A DNA stretch of 64,000 bases, from NCBI GenBank assembly GCA_030267565.1, contig BRXU01000001.1:124001-188000 (forward strand), read 5' to 3'. Positions within the stretch are counted from its first letter, which is position 1. Every line of letters begins with the position of its first letter. This DNA is from Pleodorina starrii (lineage: Eukaryota > Chlorophyta > Chlorophyceae > Chlamydomonadales > Volvocaceae). The position numbers and the translations under genes are program-made. The notes below the pieces were generated by a model. That model was not told the DNA's origin and ran no database searches. It was given only the letters and a program-made list of their open reading frames with translations. Of this stretch, positions 45,275 through 55,600 are shown one piece after another.

Positions 45275-48200
45275 CGACGCACACCGTCCCGTGGGTCGCG
45301 TCCACCCTCTTTTCCTTTCCTCTAATATCTCGAACCAGAAACCAATCAGAACTCAGCTGTTGCGACGAAGAAGATAGATGTCCTCACCTCCCCCCTCCTT
45401 CCACTCACCAGAGGTGGAACCGGTCGGGGTGGTTGTTCGCTAGCTCGTCCAGCTCGTCCCGCAACAGAATATCCGCCTCGGTGCTGTTGGCAAACACGAG
45501 GCTGAGCTTCGTGGTGTCCTCCGGGTCGCGGAGCGCCGCATTGATGACCGCATAGCAAGGCGTGATGCCGGTGCCGCCAGCGATGAAAGACATGTGCGTC
45601 GCGTGCTTCTTCAGCTTGCCGTTGAGGGTGTACGACCCGCGGCCGTCGTACACAAAGTGGCCGAGCGGGCCCTTGAACTCCACGGTGTTGCCAATCTTGA
45701 GCGACTCGAAGTGCTGCGACATCTTGCCGCCGTCCGGGAAGGCGGGGTGCTCGTCGGCGAAGTAGACCTGAGACCACGTGGCGAGGGAGGCGGCGGCGGC
45801 GGCGGCAGGAGACGTTGGTAATGGACTTGAAAGCGGGCGGCCGGGTCGGAACCGACGGTGGCGAGAGGCGTTTGCGATGGCAGCGACGGCCCCCCCCCCC
45901 CCCCCCCACCCCCCCACCCCCACACACACAACCACACACAGCCACCCCAACCACCTGGCTCCATCCGCACCGCGCGATATTCACGTCCCAGCGCACCGCT
46001 TCCCAACCATCAACCACCAACCATCAACCACCAACTGCCAACGTACCTTGATGAGCATGTCCAGCCGGCCCAGCTCCTCGTCGCCGCTGATGGGCGTGTA
46101 GGCGCGCATCACATTCTCGCCGTTGATCGTCGCGTAGGTGAACACGTGCTTGCCCACCGGCAGACCGATGCGGTGCTCGGGGCTGGGCAGCCCAAAGCGG
46201 AAGATGCGCGTGTTGCGGTTCAGTTCGATGCGCTCCACCAGCGGCAGTCGGATCTTCTGGCGCGGGTTGAGGACCACCAGCGGGTCCGCTTCCGCTGCTG
46301 CCGGAGCCGGGGCCTGGTGGGAAAGAGAGGGGCACGGGCGGGAGCGAAGCGGAGCGCAGTGGGGTTCAGTGAGGATAAGATTACAGGAGCCGGAGCCATA
46401 CGAACAAAGGGCGCCAATGAGCGCTCATCTCCGGCTGCCGGTTGCCTGATGCCGCCCTAGGGCCCCTGGTGCCCCTGGTGCTCGTTTGGGTCGTCAGTGC
46501 AGACGTGAAAGATAGTTGGAAGCTACGCAAGAACGCAACCACAGCATAACCACGCACGCACATGGACCGGCTTGTGCCGTACCCTGCCGTACCCACCGAG
46601 GTGTTCGCGACGGGCTGCGGCTCCTGCGCGGCTGCCGGCTTCGAAGCCACCAGGTCTCCGATGTAGTACTGCGCCAGCATCTTCTTGGCCTTTGAGGAGT
46701 GAATCGAGTTGAACTCGTCGGTGGCGTCGGCGCCGGCAGTAATAATGAGGATGGACTCGGCGCCGCCGGGGTGCTCCTCCAGGTACGGCGTGGCGTCGTA
46801 CACCTGAAGGTACGGCAGCGCGGTTCCCGTCCGTATGTGTGACTTCCGAGGGTATGCAACGTTCACACATCACAGTCGGACACGAAACGGGCATTACAGA
46901 AGCCATCAAAGGGAAAGCGGGAATGTAACTCCACCCGTTTTCATCAACGGTGTTGGCCCCGACAGAGGCAACAGCGGCGGCCTCTTCTTCCTCACCCACT
47001 CCAGGGCAACCCGAACCGCAACAGACTCCCTCCCCCTCCCCCTCCCCCTTCACCCTCCACCCTCCACCAACACCAACGCACCTTGCCCTCGTGCACGAAC
47101 CAGCAGCTCTCCTCGGTGTTGTGCTGCGCCACCTCCTCCATCGTGTACTGCTGCGGAGCCGCGCTGTTGCCATTGGCCGCCGCCGCCGCCGCCACCGGCG
47201 CCGCCGCCGGCGCGGCGGCGGCAGCGGCGCGGCCGCCCTCCTTCACCGCCGCCAGCGCCTGCTTGACCAGGTTGTCCTCCTCCCTCCAGCCCATGTTACC
47301 CTTATCGCCCAGCTCAACGGGCGCCGGGTGTTGGAAGCGGAGGCCCATGACGCCGTCGGAATCGATCTGCGGAAGGATCTTGATCCTGCGCGGCCGTGTG
47401 TGTGTGTGTGCGAGGCAAGGAGAGCCGGGACAAGGGAGTCAGGCGATGGTTAGGGGCCAAGGTACCAGGCACGCCGCTGCCGCTTTCTTTCCTCCGCCAC
47501 GGCGTACCGGTATGCGTGCACGCGCGATTAGTCTGCCCGGTTCGATTCTTCGAATGGGCTTCCGACGCGCTGCGTTTGTACAATATACACCGTTGGCTCG
47601 CGTCGGCTCGCCCAACCTTGCCCTCTGCCTTGACAACTGATCAACCCCGCTCGCTCTGAATCTTCGCGCGTCAGGCTTCCTCTTTCTTCTCCTTCGTTCG
47701 TCGCATCAGCGCAATTGCAAAGCCCCCTATCATAGCGCCCTAGCTCGTCATTGCCGTACACCTTTCTGCCCTTTTGTGTCGTACTCCGTAATCACGTCTG
47801 TCGTACCCTTCGCCGTACCTGAAGTAGCAGTTGTTCATCATGCCCATGAGGTTCCACGTGATGACTGCTGGCTGCGTGTTCATTGTCTCGTCCCAGGCGC
47901 GGAGCAACACCTCTTTGGCGTTCAGAAAGTCAAAGGTCATCACGTCGAGCGTCCAGTGTACCCAGCACCAGTACTTGCCTGCGTCGCGGCAGGCGCGGCA
48001 GCGGAGGGCGCCAGCGGAGGTACGACAGCGTCGAACGAAATACGGCAAGAGAATGAAACCTAGGCGTCCGGGATACCGATAGTCAAGGGCGGCAGGGCGG
48101 CTGGCGCCGCTGGCTTTCGGGGGGTGCAGGCGACGTGCTGTTTCATCTAAAATGTTTTTTTGGCGCGAGGATGGACTGTGCAGATCTTGCCCGGCTTTCT

Positions 48201-50422
48201 GGTTTCTGGTTTCTGGTCCCGCACTGGCGCTGTGCACGCAAACTGCAGTGTCGTAACATGCATGCCGCAACAACGTCCGCCCTTCTGCACACACTGTTAA
48301 TACACACTGCATTCGGGGGTGACGCCCTCTCTCTCTCCCCCTCCCTCTCTCTCTCTCTCGCTCTCTCCCTCTCTCTCGCTCTCCCTCCCTCCCTCCCTCT
48401 CTCTCTCTCTCTCCCTCTCCCCCTCTCTCGCTCTCTCTCGCTCTCTCTCCCCCTCTCTCACCGTATGCATTGGGCTTCTCGAAGCGCTGGATGTCTCCCA
48501 GGCGCCACGTCTTGCCGTCATCCAGTGACACCTCGCAGCGAATGATCTTTCGGCCGCCGCCCGCGTAGGCGTAGCCCCGCATGGTGTAGGGCTTGTTGGC
48601 GTCCAGGCGGATCACCTCGTCGTGCCAGGGACGCGCAACAGCCGAGTTGATGTTGAGGTCGTTGACGAGGGACTCGGGCTTGAAGTACCAGCCTGTGGGA
48701 CGAGGTCGGGGGGCAAGGGCCAGGGCGAGGGACAGAGCGGGGAGTCAGAAGCTTGACAGCTTGACAGCCAGAAGCGAGGATCGGCATTGCGTCACCAGGG
48801 CCCGCGCCAGCGCCAGGCTGGGCAAGACATGCGAGCCGCAGCAAAGCACCAGGAACCGATACAGGGACAGGGCGGGGAGCCAAAAGCCTGCAAATGCAAA
48901 CGAAAGCGAGGCTCGGGATGGCGCCGCCGGACCGCAACCACACGCACAGCACCTCTCCTCCTCCCCCGCCTGATACCCCTGCTCCTCCAGCTCCCCTTCC
49001 CTCTCCCGCAGGCCCCGCAGGCCCCCGCAGGCCCCCCCAACAACTCACCCTCCTCCTTCGCCAGCGCCTCGTCCACGTGCGAGGGCAGCACACGGTTGTC
49101 CATAAAGTGGTAATGTTCCGCGACTCGATCTCCGTGGCGGTGATCTCACTCAGCCACTTGACCATGCGGCCGCCGGTGAACCCAGGGATGATGATGCGCA
49201 CCGGGAAGCCGTGGTCGGGGGTGAGCCACCTGCGGTTGGGTTTGGAGGTGTTAGGGGGTTTAGGGTTTAGGGTTGTAGGGTTGGGCGTCCAGAGAATTCG
49301 GTTCGGTTTGAACCTAGGAGGGAAGGACGTGCAACGCAGCGCAATGCAGTGCAGGTCCGGGGCCAGCAGGTCCAGGTCCAAGGCCTGCTCCAAACTCCCG
49401 ACGAATACCCTATCCAGCACACCAGCTCACGCCCGCCCATCCCGAGTCGAGAGCCCAGACGTTTATTCCTCCTGGCACCTCCCAACACCACCCACGCAAA
49501 CACGCACCTGTGGTTTTGCTTGTAGGCGAGAATGACGTCCGAGGAGGGGTCCATGGCCTTGGCGTACGTCAGGGAGGTGCCGTACGAGCCGTCCGAGCCG
49601 TGCGGCAGCTCGTCCTTGGGTCCTCGAAAGCACACAAAGTTGGCGCCCTCCTCCGGTGTCTGCGGAAGTGCGGATGGAGGCAGAAGAAAAGAGGGTAGGA
49701 TGCTCGGGGTCACGGGAAGACGCGTCGGTTCGATTGGTTCGTATGGTTCGTACTGTTCTTACGAAAAGGAAAGTGGGCCCCCGTGCAGGCTCCACAGGCC
49801 GCAGTCGACAGCCCACGTGCAGTGATGACCCATACATACATTATCACCCTGTACAGCCGTACCGTGCCCTGCCGTTGTGCCGTACCTTGATCCCCGCCAG
49901 AAGCAGCACGTCCCGCAGCCGTACGCCCGTCCAGTACGTCGTACTGATAGCACAGGGGCCCCAGTTGAAGCCGACCGACTTTTTGAGCATATTCTCCTCC
50001 TTGCGCCGGTTGCCCGAACAGACGAGCGTTACGGGGAAGGTGACGGATGGCAGCGCCAGGATCTCGTCCATCGTCAAGACCAGCGGCTTGTCGACGAGGC
50101 CGTTGATCTCGATGCTGTGCTCCGCCCAGGGGATGCGCGGCGCGGCGCCGTGGTTCCGTACAAAGTGTACGGCGGGCGGCGTGATGAAGCCGTACTGCAT
50201 GAGCACGTCCATCGGCGGCTCGCAGTTGAGCGGGTGCCGGCCGGTGAGGCGCAGGATGCGCGGATCGCGGCGGACCCAGTTGTCTGGTGTATCCTGGTCC
50301 TTCTTGTCGACTTGAGTGGCCGGCACGTGCAGGCTCCATTCGGGATGGTCGGGCGTCAGCGGCGATTCGAACGGCGCGCCGAGCTCCACGGCGCTTTTGC
50401 GGGTGCGTTCATGGGTTTTCAC
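44752..50422 (-). CDS. NIT1: Nitrate reductase, nearly complete, with a one-base frameshift (probable pseudogene)
   Basis: Assimilatory NAD(P)H nitrate reductase reduces nitrate to nitrite in the cytosol. Minus-strand exons: 50422–49886, 49659–49508, 49229–49049, 48692–48462, 47978–47819, 47385–47082, 46803–46597, 46313–46047, 45767–45409, 44959–44752; about 868 codons. Molybdopterin domain: [23 protein letters not shown] with the molybdenum-ligand Cys, [19 protein letters not shown]. An Ala-rich hinge follows, then cytochrome b5 (HPGG haem motif), the FAD domain (RAYTPIS) and the NADH domain ([15 protein letters not shown]), ending Gln-Phe-stop. Near 49115 one base is missing inside SRN(H)YHFMDNR. 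Exon phases fit only if that base is restored, so this is a true frameshift or a sequence error. The first exon is open back to an acceptor-like AG with no in-frame ATG, so a short first exon is missing or unseen. No transporter or nitrite reductase neighbours are present. Confidence 0.9.
45239..45272. repeat. (AC)n microsatellite
   Basis: About 16–17 CA units in a nitrate reductase intron (44960–45408). Confidence 0.95.
48326..48461. repeat. Polypyrimidine (CT)n tract, purine-rich in the nitrate reductase transcript
   Basis: About 135 bp of CT/CCCT on the + strand. Because the gene is on the minus strand, the intron starts at its donor (GTGAGAGAGG) with about 130 nt of GA-rich RNA. Such tracts can form triplex DNA. 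Confidence 0.93.
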
Positions 50423-50649
50423 CTATTTATTATGCAAGGATCACAAGGGCTCAAGGGGAACCGATGCTCAGTTCGGTTGCTAGCCGTACATGCTAGACGG
50501 ACTGTTCATCCTACCCCAGGGGCACCCACGGAGGGGTGCCGAAAGCCAAGCCTCCAAGGCCCACCAGCACCAAGACCGCACAATGCTCAAAGTTGGAAAA
50601 AGCAGACTACAGAGCCCGTAATGGGGGAAATCAGTATTGGACGACTGGA
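50423..50649. other. Short unique stretch between nitrate reductase and repeat B
   Basis: About 230 bp. It should hold the missing first exon and promoter if they exist, but I see no clear start codon and donor in the right phase. An ATG on the minus strand near 50509 runs into a stop and gives no phase-compatible donor. Confidence 0.4.
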
Positions 50650-51735
50650 CGTATAACGATTCGACACATCCACGCGATTTCACCACGTCCTAACCGGTAA
50701 ATGTAAATGGGAATTTGAATGTGTGTTGTTTGAGAAGACGAAGTCCAAACAAATACGCATATTCCATCTGTTGGGCCAATATGTAGCCCAGCTCTGCGTT
50801 TCCCGGCTTTTGTTTTGGTGCAATCCGTTCATCATCCTGTAACGCCTCCTTCACGGCAATCGTAAGTTTGCAGTGCGCACGCCCAAAGCAATTGCGCGTT
50901 GCGTGTGTACATTCCTGGTACAGCCTATGATTGCCTTTTACTGCTGTATTGGGGCCCATGCGTACGGACGGCCGCAAACTGCGGAGCTGGTTGTTGGGCG
51001 ACCGGCATAAGCATGTGCACCAAATGCGAAATGTGAATGGCAAGGCATCGAAACAATAAATTTGCGCTCTATATTGGTGAATATTGGAGACGAAAGGATC
51101 CCGTCGATGTTGCCGTTCCGATACTCCCCAACTGCAATGATAGTGTCCACGAAGTGTTCGCGAGTTGCTTGACAACATGATCTGCTAATAATGCAACAAT
51201 GGTATTCTTAAGCGGCAATAGCAGAGCCATCCACAGGGATGAAGCAATACCGTCCCCACGGCTGCTCCTTTACAAACGCAGTCAACGTTGCGACACAGGG
51301 CGACACTGCTATGCGGACGGCCCGGGGGGAAGAGGTGTGTGGGGGGATGGGGGGCGACAGCCCCCCGCCCTCCACCAGCGGGGGGAAGGGGGTCTGGGGG
51401 ATGGGGGCGGATGTGGCGCGCGCGCCTGAGCACGGTCCATGCCGTAATCACGGTCACCACCGTGCTTCGAGTATTGCAGCCGGCTTGTTTAGGTACCCTG
51501 GCTTGTTTAGGTCATGTAAAATAGACCGCGCGAGCACAGCGGTTGTCGGTCGTTAGCAACGCAAAGCATGTTGTTAAGAATGGCGGTTCCCAACGCCTCT
51601 GACACACGGAAACGGATTCATGCATATGATGCATGGCAAGACATCGAACCATATCAGCTCTCATAGAACTGTTCCGAACTGCTTTATTTATTGATGCATT
51701 GACCTCCACATTACGGCCTCCAGGGACATTGTTAC
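50650..51735 (+). repeat. Dispersed repeat family B, copy 2 (upstream of nitrate reductase)
   Basis: Same-orientation relative of 43735–44750, so the nitrate reductase is bracketed by direct repeats. ORFs within are short and unconserved between copies. Confidence 0.7.
51320..51410 (+). repeat. G-run array in repeat B, copy 2
   Basis: Counterpart of 44517–44625; G-runs kept despite divergence around them. Confidence 0.75.
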
Positions 51736-51892
51736 CTGACCTATTGGTTTTAAATTGTAACAGAGTTTGTCAAGGGCTATTAATCTTGACCAACAGCGTA
51801 CTGAGAGAAGACGATTGGCCGTCACCCAGCCAGGTAGGCAGGCAGCCAATCAACCAGTCAGGACCAGTCAGCCCGCCAGCCAGCCAGCCAAC

Positions 51893-51966
51893 CACGGACA
51901 GGGGCAAACCTAGGGGCGGGGTGGGGGACCCCAGGGCGCTTCGCGCTGGGACCCCGCCATAAAATC
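51893..51966. repeat. Hairpin-forming dispersed repeat, copy 2
   Basis: Related to 6396–6467, sharing GGGCGCTTCGCGCTGGG flanked by GC-rich arms, followed by an A-rich stretch. Confidence 0.65.
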
Positions 51967-51984
51967 GTCTACAGCCGAGTTTGC

Positions 51985-52060
51985 TAGCGATGATAGAAAC
52001 GATAGAAACGATATGAAACGAAATGATAGAAACGAAATGATAGAAACGATAGAAACGATC
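51985..52060. repeat. Tandem GATAGAAAC-type repeat
   Basis: Five or more units of GATAGAAAC(GA) with variants ATGAAACGA. The next ~100 bp is also rich in GTCGTC/GACGA words. Confidence 0.8.
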
Positions 52061-52680
52061 CTAGATAGACGATCTAAGACGATTATCTGTAAGTCGTCTG
52101 TAGGTCGTCCATAGGATGGGACGATGGGTCGTCTATAGCTAGATGATGTAGACACGATCTGTCTGTGCGTTCATCTAAAGACGCTCGTCTAAAGGCTATC
52201 TATCTGCTGTCTGCTGCAATTCTCAGTACGGACACGTACGGTGCCGGCGGAAATACATTTGCTCGGGCATGCATATGCATTAGGCCATTTTGCAAGGCGC
52301 AACGCAGGTATTGTTCAAATCCTGAGCCGAGCGAGCCGTTCGAGACGCATTTAGTTGATCGCAGCCGTCGTTCGTTAATGGAAGGAAGTTATACCAACGA
52401 ACTAAATGTGGACAGCTCGACAGCCTCGGATCGTCGGGTTTCGCCCCGTGAGCACCCGTGAGTCTCATTATCCAATGGTACTACAGGAGCATTGTAACGC
52501 TTGCGTGCCACCGGTAATGATAAAGCGGATTGGACTACCATTTTGACACCTACCCTTCAGCGCCCGCCTGGCTGGGAAGACCATCCAATCAAACAGTCTG
52601 CTACGCGCGGCGGCTTCACGTCAATAGTTTGCATCGTAATCAAACCGCATCATCCGCAGCCCCTCGATCCCTTGCGGAGC

Positions 52681-55600
52681 ATGGTGTCGCTGTCCGCCGG
52701 TGATGATGACCCGCCGAACGGCAGCAGCGGTCCGCACTGGTGTGAGCCCGAGGAGCTGCTGCACAGCCTCTACAACTTCACGCATGCGCCGGCCAGCAGC
52801 CAGCAGTCTCTGAGCCACATCGAGGCCTTATGTGGGCTGCTGGAGCGCTTCGAAAAGCAGGCGTTACGGGTGCGCGTACCGCGAGCGGGTTGTTGTGTGC
52901 GGGTTGCGTGTGTGATCGGTGCGTCGTTGAGTCGGACGTGGTGTCCAATGACTAGATAGGGCGGCTGAATGCAGCCGGGGTACGTAAGAAGGAAGCAAGG
53001 GCGCACTTGATTGCTCCGTCACGCATGTTGGTAGCGAGAATGGTCATGTCGTTCCCTTTCATAATGTTCGCTGCATGTTGGCGTCGGTCGCGCTTTTGAT
53101 GCGGTTGGCGGTCACGTGCGTCACCGAAATAAGTTCCGCTAACCGTGCCGACACGGCCGTCCGCTCCGCCGCTCCGTTGCGTTCCATTTGACAGCCTGGG
53201 GGCGCCGCCGGCATACGCAGCACGTGGACTGCTCTCACCCCCGACGGCGCCGCCTTGCTGCACACCGCCCTGCGCGGCCGCCGCTCGCGGCTCACCTGGC
53301 TCCCCGACTACGGCTGCGCACTGCTGGGGCTAACACCAGGATCATGTCTGGCGCCGGTTGGCATGGGCATCCCTAACGGTGCCCCGAGTTCCAACACTCC
53401 CGCTCTTGCTGGTGGTGGCGGTGATGCGGAGGTGGACGACGGCGATGACCCCAGGTCTCGGCCGGGTGAGCTGGCGCTGCACCTGGTGGCTCTTGACGGC
53501 TGGGCATTCTGCATCCACAGGTGTGTACGTGCATATGTACCAGCAGCGTAGATGTAGCGCAAGTGAAGCGGACGCGATCTCGTGAGTGTGGCAGCTGCGT
53601 CCCCGAGATGTGTGTACGTGTTGTTGCGCTTGGTGCACTGCATTACCGCGTGCTTGCCGTGCGGATTCGGTGCGGACTCGGTGCATACACCGCACGCGCC
53701 GGACTGGCCTAGGGATGCCGTGGTCCTTCAATAGACATTTTGACGGTAGGCGGACCTGGAAATTAATGTGGATATTACAGGGACTTAAACAGGGGAACGC
53801 CTCCCGGGTAAGTGCTAGGATGGGGTTTCCATCAACCCACCAACGCCTCCTGTGTCGAGAACATTCCCTGGCAATGACCTGCGCCATGTATCCGACACAG
53901 CGCTGGGACTCATAAGCTTGTCGCGGCATCTACACGCACCAACGCGACTTCAACGTGACTCTGCGGCCCTTAACCCGAAGTCCACCACGCACCTAAACCA
54001 GCATCAAGACTGCGATGATCCCGCGCCTCCCCGATCAATCCTTTTACGCACAGCACACCCAGCGGCTCGCAGCGCGCCGCGCAGTGTGGCGGCCACACCA
54101 CCCACTTCTGCGGCTCCATCCCTGCCGACCTGTACGACAACTTGGCGGCTGCCGTACGGCGCCGCGAGGAGGAGGCGCAGCGACGCAGCCGTCAGAACCA
54201 TACGCAGCAAGCCTTCCGCCACACGCCCGATTTCATCCACGCGGCGGTGTGCGGAGCCCTGGCCGAGGTGGCAGGCGGTGTGGCGGCGGGCCAGCGGCCG
54301 ACGTGTGGGCGCGGCGGATTTGCGGATGTCGGTGCACACAGCGGTGCAGACACCAAGCCAGACACGTGCTGGCCACTGGTCAAGGCGGTCCTGCAGGTGA
54401 GCGTTCTAAGCTGTTTCGGTCTCACTCGTGGCATGACGCTGTGCCAGCAGATTGCGCCCCTCGCTGGGTGATGACGTATGTACGCGCCTGTATACTCGCC
54501 CGGTGTAAAGCATGGCATATAAGCTAACGGTGGTCCAGAGCCCCTGCATACCGTGTCCGGCGTGCTTGCCAGGCGGGATGGTAGTAAGACAAAAGATACT
54601 CGCGGGCAGAACATTGGTTGATGACCTGCAAGATAACGCGGGCACGTAAATATGATTGGGCGGGGTAACGTGCATGCAAGGACCCTGTTCAGTTGCTGCT
54701 GTAAACGAGCAAGTGAAAAGTTTCGATGTACACCATAGATCAACGCACGGTGCCGGTGATGGTCATGTATGCATACCCTCATGTGCCCGCGTGCAGGTGT
54801 TGCTAGAGCACTTTGGAGCCTGCGACGGCACCACCACCACCGCCACGATCACGCCGCCGCTGAGCGGCGGCGTCCCGGCGGCAGCGCCCCCATCGCCTTC
54901 CCTCCTGTTCCGCCAAGCTCTGGCCCATTTGGACCTCTGGCTGCTGCACCGCCAGCTGCGCCTCATCCGCGCTGAGACTGCCACGCCCCTCGCGCTGACG
55001 TCAGCGATGCAGATGCTGGCCGCCGCCGCCACTAAGGCGGCGACGCTGGCCGCTGACGGGTACGACATATCCGCTTTCGAGGCCGCCTGCCGCCAGGCCG
55101 AGCAGCACCTCCGCGCCGCAGCCGGCGAGCGAGCCCTGACCGCCGCCCGAGCACTGGAGCTGCCGCCAGCCGATTCGCCCGACTTTCAGGGAAGCTGCCG
55201 GCCGCCGTGCGGTGTGCTGCCGCCGGCCTTCACGCGCGGTCGCGAAGCGGAGGAGCAGGGTCTGGCGGCGGCACGGCAGCGCGCGAGCCGTAACCTAGGC
55301 TCGGTGCCGCTGCTGCCGCCGGGGTCCAGTAGCTTCCGGCAGGTGCTGGCGGCCATGTCGCAACCTGCCTGGAGCAAACCCGACAGCGACGTGGGTGCGC
55401 TGTTGGCGCTGCGCAGTGTGGAGCGGGAGCTGTTCTACCGGGCCACGATGGGCAGCAGCGGCAGCGGCAGCGGAAACGGCGGCAGCAGCGGCAGTGGCGT
55501 GGGAGGGGACGGGGGCCTGGGTTTCGACCATCCAGTAAACGCGCTCAGTGCAGACGAGGTGGCGGCGTTGGAGCAGGTACTGGACGCGTACCGGGCGGCG

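Noticed and set aside
49259..49285. Telomere-like TTTAGGG units
   Set aside because: Only about two units inside a nitrate reductase intron; too short to be a telomere remnant with confidence.
50480..50686. 68-codon minus-strand ORF upstream of nitrate reductase as the missing first exon
   Set aside because: No donor in the phase needed to join the 50422 acceptor and no resemblance to nitrate reductase N-termini.
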